Assembly: GCA_905160935.1 (NCBI GenBank)
Contig: CAJHZI010000458.1
Span: 941,001 to 1,005,000 of the forward strand
Direction of reading: 5' to 3'
Length of the DNA: 64,000 nucleotides
Source: Enchytraeus crypticus
Lineage: Eukaryota > Annelida > Clitellata > Enchytraeida > Enchytraeidae
Under the pieces are notes generated by a model. It was given only the letters and a program-made list of their open reading frames with translations. It was not told the origin of the DNA and did no database searches. Shown piece after piece: positions 45,096-57,700 of this stretch. How positions within the stretch are numbered: the first letter of the stretch is position 1; each line of letters starts with the position of its first letter. Both the position numbers and the translations under genes were made by a program.

Positions 45096-48000
45096 ATGAC
45101 GAGAGTTATAATATCAGCGGCAGTTCTTTTGTGCATTGCACTGCCTTGTGCCGTTCTTGGTGCCACGTTTAAGCCACTTTCACAGCAGATGATAGACTAC
45201 ATCAACAATCAACCAGGGCAGACTTGGAAGGTCTCGCAATTCTTTATTAATGTAATAGATTTAGCGAACCTTTTATGCCTGTTTTAAATGTTCACAGAAT
45301 AAGTTTATGTAATTTTAATTAGTATTGCGTTAAGTAGTCGTTTATGAACTTTTGCTAACTTATGGAACATTTCTAGCAACTGAAAAGAGAAAAATATCAC
45401 GGTTGTTGCGAAATATTATAAAAATTTTAGCTAATTGCATGAATTCTTTAAAATTATGATTTCATTTAACAGCTTTGTTTATTTGAAATCTCGCTTGATT
45501 ATATCGCAGGCCGGTGTTAACTTCAGAGGTGTGCCCATAGAGCACTTGAAGGGACTGTGCGGGGCACTCAAGTCAGGCAACAAGCTTCCCGTCAGGCTGC
45601 ATGCCGTTAACCCCGAGGATTTGCCGGAGTCCTTCGACCCTCGTGAGCAGTGGAAGGACTGTCCCACCTTGAAGGAGATCAGAGACCAGGGCTCTTGCGG
45701 CTCATGCTGGGTGGGTAGCCTGCTGTAGATATAGGGTGTAAGGTCAATGCTCATATGTATTCAATGCCCATATGTAATCTATGTAAGTCACTGCAAGAGC
45801 TGATAGCCTGATTTATTGAAGTAGTAGATGTTATTTCAGATTTATTTATAGATTGATAAATAGAAAACTTTTGTAGCGGTGGAGGCTAATTGATTGATAT
45901 ATCAAATTTACGGATTAAATGATTGATTGAAGTAGTGGAAGGTCTACAATTACATTGACTGATTAGTTGTTTTATGAATTTTTAAATGGTTGATTGTTAG
46001 CATGACTGTCAGATTGGCTGATTGATCAATTGAAATAGTGTTATTTTATGTTATTTTATGGATTTAGTGGTTGATTATTTTCAAACGTCAGAAAGGGCAT
46101 TTTCTAAATAGTTTTTATTCAAGGGAAGAAGATGATGATTGATAGGTAGATGTTTTAATTCATTTATTGATTGTTTGACTAATTGAAGGCATTTGGAGCT
46201 GTAGAAGCTATGTCAGATAGAATCTGCATCGCTAGTAATGGCAAAGTTCACGCCGAGATATCTGCTGAAGATCTCGTGACATGCTGTGACGGTTGTGGAG
46301 ATGGGTCAGTTATTGAGAAGTTTAATATTTAATAAACTCTGAATGCTGGATGACTGATAAGGCTAATGTAGGCTACTGGTTGAATGGTCTGCTTGATAAA
46401 TAGGAAGCCATTGGCTTTAATCATGGAGTGAATTGTGTATTTGGTAAATGTGGCTGCACCTATGTGTGTTTCTGGTTATTTATTGTTGTTTGGTGCATAT
46501 TAGTGCCTCATCTGTGTGCTAATATCTCTGATTGTATGAGCATTGCTAATTGATAACTATATAATAATATCTGTGATTGGATGTCTATTGTTTACTTCTG
46601 TCGTACCGTTGCATGTATGTATCTGATTGGCTGCCTGTAGTAGACTGCTACCAGATTGCACTTTGTCACCACTTTGTGACTGCGGCCTATCTCAATCCAT
46701 GAAATATAATGTTGAGTTGAGCCCTCTATCCTGCCTGCCGGTTGGTCTGCGACGTTAAGCTGTCTTACAGTTGAAGCAGTAATCTGGATTAACGCACACG
46801 CTAAATAAATAGCCTACTAATGCCATAGCCTACTAATTGCCTGACAATTGCCATTGCTAATTGTCATTTCTGGCATAGGCCTATTATATGTTATTTTCCT
46901 TTGCTAAATTACTTGTTTCGGTCTTCAGATAAGATAAATTTTTTAAATAAATTGTTATTTGTGAGATCCTGATCAGATACGGTTGCGATATGGTTGCTAA
47001 AGTTTGATTTTAATGTAGCTGATAACTCTTGTAGTTGGCATTTGCTGGGAGGTTTGAAATTCTCGCGTATCGTACAAAGACAAAATGATCTATTATCACA
47101 ATAATTGATAGTTATTTGTGAGGATCTGTTTACAAATTACGAATTACGTACTTGTTATTTCTACAGACGATAAACGTCGACATTTGTCTTTATCCTTTGC
47201 TGTGTTGTTGTTTCAGATGTAATGGAGGTTACCATGAGGAAGCCTGGCGATTCTTCGAGATTAATGGTCTGGTGACAGGTGGACTGTATGGAAGCAATCA
47301 GGTTTAGCAGAGTTTTTTCGTTGAAATCATTTAATAGTTTGTAATTCCATTGGTAATGTTATCTCCAGCGAGCTGCCTTTTAGGATATAGTAAGTTTAGG
47401 CCTATTGGTATGCTCTGTAGTCTAGACTGATATTATGCCTCTGTGATTTAACTAATGATTGTAGTGATTTTTATTGTGTGCATTTTATTGTTTATTGCTT
47501 GTTTTATCGTAACTGTTGTAACGTATAAAGATGCCTTAGCATGATATACTCTATTAAACATTAAACATTAAACTCTTATTTTGTTCTTTTAGTTGTATTT
47601 GTAACAGAGTCTACTGGAGCTTACTCATTCACTTGACATGTACCTTTGTTTATTATGTTCTGGCAACAAGCATTGACTTAACTCTCAGCACCTTAATTAA
47701 ATAGCAAATTTATTATTTATGAGATGAAATTGTTTTAACGTTTAACTTTATGTTGCGTTGGTAATAAAACTATTTACTGGTTATTTATAAAATTCCAGTG
47801 GAACTAGTAATTAAAATATCTAAATGATTGGTATTACAAGGATAGGATAATTTCTAAAAATTATTCTGAAATTATATTTTTATAAAATAATTTTATATTT
47901 AAAAGTTTAGATGACTTGTGACTTTTTCAATAACAGTTTTTATCATAATTGCGTCGCTATCTTAGAATTATTTTTAAGTAGGGCCTACTGTTCTCTGTAA

Positions 48001-51000
48001 ACATGCAGTGTCTTAATAACGATGCCTTGTGGTGTTCCTCAGCATTCGCTGGCTCGTTTCGCACTTCTTCATTGTTACATTTGTTATTTATCTAGTTTAA
48101 TTTGCAACAACAATTCTGGTAGCGGCCCAATAATCGAGACAAAAATACTAAACTATTCAGAGACGTCGTTACAAGCACTGTGTTAGTTTCTATGCGATGT
48201 GTCGACATTTCTATTTGAAGTAGGTATAGTTGTTGTTTTTGATATTGACGTGAAAGCTGGTAAAGCTAAGGTTAACGTCAGTTTCGTCACTCGAAGGGGA
48301 TGTTAGTGGCGGGCGAGCCCAGGATTTTAAGCCCACATATACTGATCCGCGGTCGAATATCTTACCGACTTCGCCACTGGCTCCAGCCAGTCTACAGACT
48401 TAGCATATCATCAATGCTGTGCTCAAATACTGTTTACCATGCGGCGTAGAGGCTTGCATCACACTAATGGCATAGTGACAGACATTACTACACGTGTATC
48501 ATTGTAACACTATACTGTGTGTGTTGCGCTGTGCTAGGGATGTCGTCCATACAGCATAGAGCCGTGCGAGCACCGTATGAACGGCACGAGACCTCCGTGC
48601 AAGAAAGAGTACGACCCCACGCCCAAGTGCGTGGAGAAGTGCCAGCCCAACTACCAGCTCCAGTACAAGCAGGATAAGCACTTTGGTACGTTTACATAAG
48701 TATCTAATTTTACCTGTCTACCTAAGTATAGTATGAAAGTCTCTACATACGTATCTTAGTGTACCTAAGTACCATAGTCTACCTGTCTACCTAAGAATAT
48801 AGACTAACTATGTACCTAAATATCTAAGTCTTTCTTAGTTTCAAAGTCTACCTAAGTATATAAGTCTACCTGTCTACATAAGTATCTAAGTCTTCCTGTC
48901 TGTACAAGAATTTAGTCTATATTAGTCACCACAATATCTAAATCTGCTTGTCTACCCCTTTTGTGTTATGCTGCTAAATAACGAGTCCATAGAACATATC
49001 CCTGTTCAGAGTGTGTTAGCATTATCTCATATAGGCACTTCTTCTTCTAGTTAGTTTGCTGGATTTGTTTAATCGAAAGCGAAGTCGTAATTTTTGAACT
49101 GTGTGATTCTGAGGTAGTTTCACATTTTGCCTTCATTATTTGGACTCGATAAAGTATATCTCACATTTTCAATTTATTTTAAATTTGTCTAGTCTGAACA
49201 TTTTCTATTCAAGAATAGTCTGAATATTTAATTTCCTTGGTTAGTGACTCACTAATGTGAATATAAATTAAAAGTGTTTATTTCAATGTACCATATTTAG
49301 CGTTACTTGTCTGATGTGTAGCGGATGTAATTCACGTTGTTGTTGTTCAGCGACTACATCCTACTCAGTGGTGGAAGACGAGGATCAGATCAGGACGGAG
49401 CTGATGAACCACGGACCTGCGGAGACTGCCTTTATGGTCTACGACGACTTCCTCCTCTACAAGTCCGGTCTGTATTGCTAAACACATCGGTTTAATGTTG
49501 CTCCTATACAATATTCGAGAAACTCATCGCCAAGAGAATGCTCGAAAACTTATAACTATTGCCAAGCCTTAATCAATTGCATTAAGTTCATGCATTATGA
49601 ATGGTACCTTTCCGGATAACTTGAAAATTGCAAAAATTTGCCAGATTTTTAAATGAGGCCCTAGTAACAAATTACAAACTATAAAAAAATCAGTCTCTTA
49701 ACTTACTCCTCTAAAATATTCGAGAAAGTCATCGCCAAGAGAATGCTCACATTTATTGACCTACACAACATCTTCACACCTGACCAATCAATATGGATAT
49801 AAGATAAGGCATTCCATGAAGATGGCTTTATTAAATCTGCAGGATAAGATATTGATAATAAAGAATTCTAAAGCTATTGATAATAAAGAATTTTGTTCAT
49901 GTATCATTATAGATTTACTAAAAGCTTTTGACACTTTAAACCATAAAATTTTACATTAAAAATTCGAAATTTATCTTTTTAGAGGCATATCAAATACGCA
50001 TATAAGGAACTATTTAACCAAGGGACAGCAATATGGGGTCTATAATAATTCAGAATCAAACAATGGAACTATACACTGTGGTAGGATCACAAGGATCGGT
50101 ATTAAGACCTTTATGATTGTGTATCCGTGTGTGTAGGTGTCTACAAGTACACTACTGGAAGTGCGTTGGGGGGTCACGCCGTGAAGCTGATGGGGTGGGG
50201 TGTAGAGAACGGCGTCAAATACTGGCTGCTTGCCAATTCCTGGAATAGTGACTGGGGAGATAATGGTAGAGTATTGTAGTTGTCTATGCTAGTAACTGCT
50301 GGCTTTCTCAATGCTTTAGCAATTTAGCATTGTCTTTAGCTGTTGTCTCTTCCTGTCATTGAAGGAATTTTTACGCATAAACAAAGTAGCCATGTTAATC
50401 GTCTCTGATAGTCACTGCAGACATTTTCAATGCACGAACATTGTACACAACATTGTAGTAAGACACCAACTCTCACTTATAACTTTTATTAATTATTAGG
50501 CTACTGCCATGCTCCAGCTCTCATACCATCTTACCAGCTCACTTTATCGTGGACAAAGGTAAATTTGTGCCTGTACATGTTCAAAATACGTAGCCTAACA
50601 TTTGCTCTTCATTATGTTTAGTAGCCTATGTCGAGTTTAGCCTGCTGCCTATACTATAACCATGAACTAACAGCCTGCGCCTTACTTCTAGAAAAACCTG
50701 TGAAACCATGAATTCAGCTGTTTATTTAGTTACTTAGTTGACCAGTAGAACTTGAGATTCTCGCAGAGTTTCAGAGGTGTGGCTTTAATTGTCCCAAGGC
50801 TACTTGTCACAGATCTTTAGAATTCTATTTTTGATGGTAGCAAAAGTAAACAAAAACACGCCATATAGTGAAATGGTCGACAATGTTGATATCAATCAGT
50901 TTTAATACCACATGTTTAAACCGTTAGGCAATTTAGTCCATTTTCGGTATAACCAGTTCAGTGAATGTCCGAGATTTTACTCCCAGATCAGCGGGGCTTT

Positions 51001-51077
51001 GAATCGAACCTACATGATTCTTGAATTTAACTTCATGACGTTACCGCCAGGCTATAGGGATATACGATATATATATG

Positions 51078-51138
<61 letters not shown>

Positions 51139-51547
51139 TTTGCATATAGGCATAGGCCTACTACACATATATATTTAGCCTTTCGTAATGATATCTGTTT
51201 ACAGCTAGTATTATAAAATTTGCACGTCTCTGACATCATCCTCCTATGAGGATACGGAAGTTTAACCTTTCCTACTATTGTTATAATTATTAGTAACATT
51301 GAAAAGTTTGTTGTCCGAGAGAGATGTTATGGTCTGTTGTATAAAATATGTTGCATTTAGACAGAAGTTGTTAACTGTGTTGCATTCAGAGAGATGCTTG
51401 AGAAGGGTGTTGCCTGCAGATTGTTGTAGCTTGTAGTAGCTGTTGACTGGAGGTTGTTATGCTGTTTCAGGATACTTCAAGATCCTGAGAGGTAAAGATG
51501 AGTGCGGCATAGAGTCAAACGTTGTGGCTGGAGAGCCTAAGCTGTAG
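45096..51547 (+). CDS. Cathepsin B-like cysteine peptidase, copy 1 (8 coding exons, 335 aa)
   Basis: Exons 45096-45230, 45510-45710, 46189-46304, 47217-47301, 48538-48685, 49351-49467, 50137-50265 and 51471-51547 total 1008 bases; all junctions are GT-AG and in phase. It encodes a lysosomal or secreted papain-family (C1A) peptidase. Residues 1-22 are a signal peptide, the propeptide runs to about 82, and the mature enzyme starts near [11 protein letters not shown] (83). The active site is Cys111 in QGSCGSCW, His281 in GGHAVKLMG and Asn301 in ANSWN. The cathepsin B-specific occluding loop starts at [12 protein letters not shown] (180-191). The residue after His191, normally a second His (His111 of human cathepsin B), is Arg192. 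That His supports dipeptidyl-carboxypeptidase activity, so copy 1 may be mainly an endopeptidase. The initiator ATG lies just before the hydrophobic signal. Tandem partner at 54707-63304. Confidence 0.95.
48258..48392 (-). mobile_element. tRNA-derived SINE, family A, intron 4 of cathepsin B copy 1
   Basis: The reverse complement starts GGCTGGAGCCAGTGGCGAAG with a degraded B box and ends TTAACCTTAGCTTTACCAGC. It is absent from the homologous place in copy 2 (about 57525), so it was inserted after the duplication. Confidence 0.8.
48686..48958 (+). repeat. Degenerate minisatellite starting at the intron 5 donor, copy 1
   Basis: The donor GTACGTTTACATAAGTATCT is followed by about 12 related units of GTCTACCTAAGTAT with CCTGTCTACC. 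Copy 2 has the same type of array at 59338-59490 with different unit order. Confidence 0.75.
49540..50110 (+). pseudogene. CR1-like reverse-transcriptase fragment, intron 6 of cathepsin B copy 1
   Basis: Degraded RT translation: [50 protein letters not shown] and a broken [10 protein letters not shown] at the end. These are the fingers/palm motifs of a jockey/CR1-type LINE, with stops and deletions throughout. The same fragment is in intron 6 of copy 2. Confidence 0.85.
50870..51060 (-). mobile_element. tRNA-derived SINE, family B, intron 7 of cathepsin B copy 1
   Basis: Reverse complement of the family B body and part of the head (GTAACGTCATGAAGTTAAAT). This is the only family B copy in this gene and it is antisense. 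Confidence 0.8.
51086..51137. repeat. (TA)n microsatellite
   Basis: About 52 bp of TA directly beside the 5' (head) side of the antisense SINE B. Confidence 0.9.
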
Positions 51548-52280
51548 AGTCTACGCTGTAATCAAAGCTTTCGTGTTTTATACTGTCAAGAACTTTCTCA
51601 TTTCACTCGTTGAAAACTATTAACTAAATATTTTAGGAGAAAGTGGATCAATCCACTGGATGATAATATAGTTATTTTTATTAAGCCTGCAATTAGGCCC
51701 TAATTAAACTGAACATGGGTTCATTCATAATAAACATACATGCCGAACTTGTGTTGTATACGCTACTTTTTGTTAATTAGAAATTATAGAATTTATTAGT
51801 GGCTACTGTAATATTTATATTTAACTATCTTTTTTGTATTGTGCTGCATTGTTATAACAAAACAAAAGTGAGTATTTTTGTATAATTGCCTTCAGCGTGA
51901 ATACATCTGTTTAAATATTCTATTGCATTTATTCAATTTCTAACTGTAAATTTTGATTTCAACGTTTTAATATTATGAGTTGGCGGTGCATGACCGATAG
52001 TAGGCTAAATGTTAACATTAAAATGCACAAATTGGCAGTTCGGAAGTGGTATTGTAGTTCATGTTAGGCCCAAATGTGACATGTTTACGAAATAAGAAGC
52101 TAAAGCCTTGAATCTGATACTATTCGAAATCAAAATCATAAAACTATAAAAGGTCATTTTTAATTAAGACTTGTAGGCTCTATTTACACATCCATACATT
52201 GGTGCTCAGAATGCAGTAACTATGAATTATTGAACCACTTCCCTTTCTGTTCGTTACAGCTATCAACTAAATCTTACAGA
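51548..52280 (+). other. 3' UTR and downstream flank of cathepsin B copy 1
   Basis: Strongly similar to 63305-64000, including the 3' UTR. No other gene seen. The similarity continues to the window end. Confidence 0.7.
51729..51734 (+). promoter_or_regulatory. Polyadenylation signal, cathepsin B copy 1
   Basis: AATAAA about 180 bp after the stop codon. The equivalent site in copy 2 is conserved (63494-63499). Confidence 0.65.
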
Positions 52281-52381
52281 TGTGCCGAGTTCTTATAATC
52301 ATAATCCGATAAGGTGCGGATTTGAATCGAAACCTGATGACTTGCAAATGTACCTTTGCAATGGCTTGGCTTGCGTAATCA

Positions 52382-52382
52382 C

Positions 52383-52447
<65 letters not shown>

Positions 52448-52559
52448 GGAATGTTATAGATGATTTAAAGATCCACTCGTATGTGGACTTGAAGAGGAAA
52501 ACGGAACGTAGAGAATAGTGGAAGCGTTTTATACCATGGATCTGCCAGTAGGCAGTGCA

Positions 52560-52612
<53 letters not shown>
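52382..52612 (+). mobile_element. LINE family 1 3' end between (CT)n and (TA)n tracts
   Basis: (CT)n 52382-52443, then about 119 bp of LINE 3' end (ATAGATGATTTAAAGATCCA to GGCAGTGCACTAA), then (TA)n 52563-52612. It lies at the junction between the two duplication units. Confidence 0.85.
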
Positions 52613-52628
<16 letters not shown>

Positions 52629-52681
52629 ATATATCTATATATATAGGCTATATTATTATTATTACTATTATTATTATTATT

Positions 52682-54706
52682 ATGTTGCAACAACTGCTGC
52701 AGCGTTGCTCGAGGACTGATGTTCAGAACAACATAGTAGCAGCTATACATATGTATAAGTATGACTGTATGATTACTTCTAATAACAACGTGAGATGCGA
52801 AAAGTACAAACGAACATAGAAGATTGATTTAAATATTAAAGTTTATTGGTTTAAATATTAAAGTAAGATACAATTAAAACAAAATTAATATATGACGCCG
52901 ATGCTGCGGCCCCATTTGTGAATTATACAGTTAGTACACGAGCATTTACATGATTTAAGTCTTTCACCCAACTTCGCAAGTGTACGTAGGGCATAAAATT
53001 AATGCATTCAAACTTATAAATCGAAGATGGCCAGGGTAGAAGTAGCCAGTTTCTATCGTAACTGGAGAATGGATGTATTGCTTATAGTTCTAACTAACGA
53101 TGACTAAAATCGGAGGGACTTAAAATTCCAAACTTCAAAAGCTCCATAGGAGTCTAGGTTAAAGTAATAAAACCATGCAGTGCTAACTCAGCCCTAGCAT
53201 GCTTTATCTTACTTCACGTGATACCGCGATTTGCTCCCGTTGTTTGTTTACAATTTTGCGATCATATGATTCCCAATAATTCTTTAAATCTTGACACTTA
53301 CAGTTTAATTTGCAATAACTTAGTCTTCTCTTATTTCTCGCTAATATTTGAATATAGATATTATATGCATAGTATAATTTAGCGTAGATTTTGAAGAGAA
53401 TAAGGAGGAATTCTAGAATCTTAGAATTTGGATAGTGTAAGTCTTATGGTCTTATAAGTATAGCGTCGATGTATAAGCGTTGGTTGGGAAATTTATAAAC
53501 TAAACCAACACAGTGGTCACAAGCTACATGTAAATCTTGGTCTAATTGTTTATTTCCTTTCTTCATGTGCGTCAACGTCTCAGTCATTTAATTGAGTTGT
53601 ATCAGGTAAATATGTAAGCCCTATATTTTTCTTATACGCATTTAAAGATAAATGTATTATTTATTTTGCGCATACATTTGCTAAAGTGTTCGATTTATAA
53701 GTTTTCTGGCCACTTAAAAATGTTGGATCCTTTTCCTTTCAATATTGTTGCTGTATATAAATAAACGTCTTCTTGAGCTTTGAGGTATTTAAGTGAAACT
53801 CTAATAGCTTTCATGTCCAAATAAATTTCGGATAAAAGTAAAATCCAGATGTACCAGCTTGTTAGGTTCTACTAATAAGATAGTGTCTACTCTAAAATTT
53901 TATTTCATTTGTTCTACATATTTTAGAGCAGTGAAAATGCTACTTCCTTCTTATTCTCCTCTCCCTCTGTTTAAGTATCAAATGTGACTTTTGCATACGC
54001 ATTTTTCAACAATTATTTTTGAATTGATTAAATCATGAAGAAAGTCATTATACTTGGCTGTTTGGTTATGGTAGGCTAGTTATGAACTAGTTTGCAGTTA
54101 CAACAGGATGTAATGAGTGTATTGCTGCTTTAAGTAAGCTAAACTGAAGAATATATCAACCGTTGATTGCACCGGTTGGTCCAGTTATTGTAACTGGATA
54201 AAAAGCATATGCTGAGAAAGGCAACGAGATTAAATTTAGGCTACATATGATATAGATAAGTCATAAGCTTTTGTGAAGGGATTAACTTGTTTATCTGTGG
54301 AGTTTCTATATGGAACGTGAAAGAAAGCTGAGTATGGATTTGTACCTGGGACCTGCCACTTGAACGCTAGAGAGAGATTAGTGTTTGATTCATAATCACC
54401 AATTGATCTCAAAGATACTACTGATAGGTTGTTATTCAGATATGCTCACTGTTATAGATTTTCTACTGGGTCGTGGATATATGGAGTTTGGAATGAACCC
54501 ATGGCAATACCTGTCAGAATAATGTACATATGAGACTCTTCTCAACCATTTAAATTCATATTTTTTCAGCCTGTTTTAGCTTTATTTAGAAGCACTCTAG
54601 CAGGTTTCTTGCCTATGAAGTTGCAGAATAACGACACAAATTATGAACTGTCGAGGTCTACAACTCTACATGAACCGCATGTCATGTGTTTTTAGATTTT
54701 GCTAGA
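52682..54706 (+). other. Upstream part of duplication unit 2
   Basis: Begins TGTTGCAACAACTGCTGCAG, matching 42706 onward. It shares with unit 1 the blocks at 53090-53260 and 53560-53960. A family C copy (minus) is at 54265-54372. It lacks the (TA)n and long (GA)n found in unit 1. It presumably contains the copy 2 promoter. Confidence 0.6.
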
Positions 54707-57700
54707 ATGACGAGAGTTATAGTATCAGCGGCAGTCGTGCTGTGTGTTGCACTGCCGTGCGCCGTTCTTGGTGCAACTTTTGAGCCACTTTCACAGCAGA
54801 TGATAGACTACATCAACAATCAACCAGGGCAGACATGGAAGGTCTCCGTAATTCTTTATTAATGTAATAGATTATCAGAACCTTTTTTAATTTTGTCTGT
54901 TTTAAATGGTCACAGAATATGTCATTTTAATTAACTTTACGTTAAATAGTCTTTTATTAACTTTTGCGAACTTATGGAACATTTCTAGCAACGGGAAAGA
55001 GGAAAATGTCACAGTGATTGTGTAATTCTACAGATATTTTAGCTAATGGCATAAATTCTAAAGTTCTATGATTTCATTAAGCAACTTTGTTTATTTGAAA
55101 CCCCGCTTGATTATATCGCAGGCTGGTGTTAACTTCAGAGGTGTGCCCATAGAGCACTTGAAGGGCCTGTGCGGGGCACTCAAGTCAGGCAACAAGCCTC
55201 CCGTCAGGCTGCATGCCGTTAACCCCGAGGACTTGCCCGAATCCTTCGACCCTCGTGAGCAGTGGAAGGACTGCCCCACCTTGAAGGAGATAAGAGACCA
55301 GGGCTCTTGCGGCTCATGCTGGGTGGGTAGCCTGCTGTAGATATTGGTTGTAAGGTGATACATGTCTGTTCTAGAGCTGATATATATGTTGTTAGGTGAT
55401 GCTCTGCATGTAAATGTACGAATGTCTCAATGGCGCAATGGTTAGAGGTGTAGGTAACGTCATGAAGTTTAAATGACAGATACTGAGGTGAATGGAACCC
55501 TTGTGGGTTCGAATCCCAGCCGCGCTAATCTGAGATTAAAATCTAGGAGATTCAGTGTACTGGCTACACGGAAAATGGACAAAAATTGCTCGACGGATTC
55601 AACATGTGGTATTAACAGTGATAGTTATCAACATAGTTGATTATTTCACTATATTGTGTGTTATTATTATTTTAAAAAATTTTAGAAATTAAATTTATTG
55701 ATTACCATTGATTTATAGATGTATAGTATTAACTAAACGATCTATTGGTTGGAGTCTTGCGAGGGGATAGAGCCTATGCCAGATTGATTCATTGATTGAT
55801 GTATTGATTATAATTATTATTATCATTTATTGAATTCATAGTGGCTATTTCAGATTTATTTATAGATTGATTAATAGAAAACATTTGTAGCGTTAGAGGC
55901 AATCTCAGATTGACTTATTGATTGAAACAGTGGAAGGTCTACAATTCATTGTCTGATTGATTGTTTGATGAATTTTTAAATAGTTGATTGTTTGCATGCA
56001 TTTGGAGCCACGGAGACTGTTAGATTAACTGATTGATCAATTGAAACAGTGGAGAATACGTCATTATATAATGATTATCTGGTTGATTATTTTCCAATAT
56101 CAGAAAGGGCATTTCTAAGTCCCAAACCTAGTTAAACTAAGATTTAAGGCATGACGATGATGATAGGTTGATGCATTTGATATATTTATTGATTGACTGA
56201 TTAATTGAAGGCATTTGGAGCTGTAGAAGCTATGTCAGATAGAGTCTGCATCGCTAGTAAGGGCAAAGTTCACGCTGAGATATCTGCCGAGGATCTCTTG
56301 TCATGCTGCTACACTTGTGGATTCGGGTCAGTCATTGAGAAGTTTAATATTTAATAAGCACTAACTGAATGCTGGATGATTGATTTAAGGCTTTTGTACT
56401 GGTTGAATGGTCTGCTTGATAAATAGGAAGCCATTGGTTTTTAGTATTGGATTGAATTGTGAATTTAGTGAATGTGGCTGCACCTATGTGTGTTTCTGGA
56501 TATTTATTGTTGTTTGTTGTATATTTGTGCCATATCTGTGTGCTGATGGCTCTGATTGGCTGAGAATTGCCTATTGAAGCGTATGCAATAATGTCTGTGA
56601 TTGGGTGTCTATTGTTTACTCCTGTCACACCATTGCATGAATTTGTCTGATTGGCTGACTGTAGTTGACTGCTACCAGACTGCACTTTGTCGCCACTTTG
56701 TGACTGCGGCCAATCTCAATCCATGAAATATAATGTTGAGTTGAGCCCTCTATCCTGCCTGCCGGTTGGTCTGCGACGTTAAGCTGTCTTACAAGTGAAG
56801 CAGTAACCTGGATTAAGGCATACGCTAAATAAAGCTACAGAAGATAAATGTTGACGTTACACTCTATCCTCAATGTCTCAATAGTGCAATGGTTAGAGGT
56901 CTAGATAATGTCGTGAAGTTCAAAATGACGGAGCCTGAGGTGAATTGAACTCTCGTGGGTTCGAATCCCAGACGTGCTGATCTGAGAGTAAAATATCTGA
57001 CATTCACTGGACTGGCTACACGGAAAATGGACAAAATTGTCTAACGGATTTAACATGTGGTATTAAAAGTGATAGATATCAACGTAGTTGATCATTTCAC
57101 TATAATGTGTTTTATTATTGTTATTATTATCCTTTGTTGCGTTGTTGTTTCAGATGTAATGGAGGTTTTCCAGAGGCGGCTTGGAGCTTCTTTGCGAGGA
57201 ATGGTCTGGTGACAGGTGGACTGTATGGAAGCAACCAGGTTTAGTCAAGTTCTTCTCATTGAAATCATACAGTAGTTTGTAGTTCTGTTGATAAAGTTTT
57301 GTCCAGTGAGCTGCCTTTAGAAAATAGCAAGTTTAGTGTTTATTTCTCTCTGAGATAACTTTTATTTGTTCCACAAAGTTTGTTACAACAGTTCCTGTGG
57401 CAGCCACATAATCCAGACTGAACCAGTTAACTACTTATAGACTTTGTTACAAGCACTGTTCTAGCTTCTATGCGATATGTCGACATTTCTATATGACGTA
57501 GGTATAGTTGTTGTTCTTGATATTTATTTAATATATCATCAGTGCTGTGCTCAAATGCTGTTTACCATGTGGCGTAGAGGCTTACACTGAGGCTTGAATG
57601 TCTTGATAGCGTAGGGGTAGTACATATGTTTATTTAGAAATTCATCAAACACCAACCAATAATTGTGAAAACAGATAAATCAGCAGACAAAAGTGAGAAT

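Noticed and set aside
45479..45754. Minus-strand ORFs opposite cathepsin B exon 2 (also 55091-55363, 48499-48681 and 59148-59333)
   Set aside because: Shadows of the conserved coding exons on the other strand.
49756..49959. Small ORF as a host gene between cathepsin B exons 6 and 7
   Set aside because: It encodes the LINE motif [13 protein letters not shown] and is part of a dead retrotransposon shared by both gene copies.
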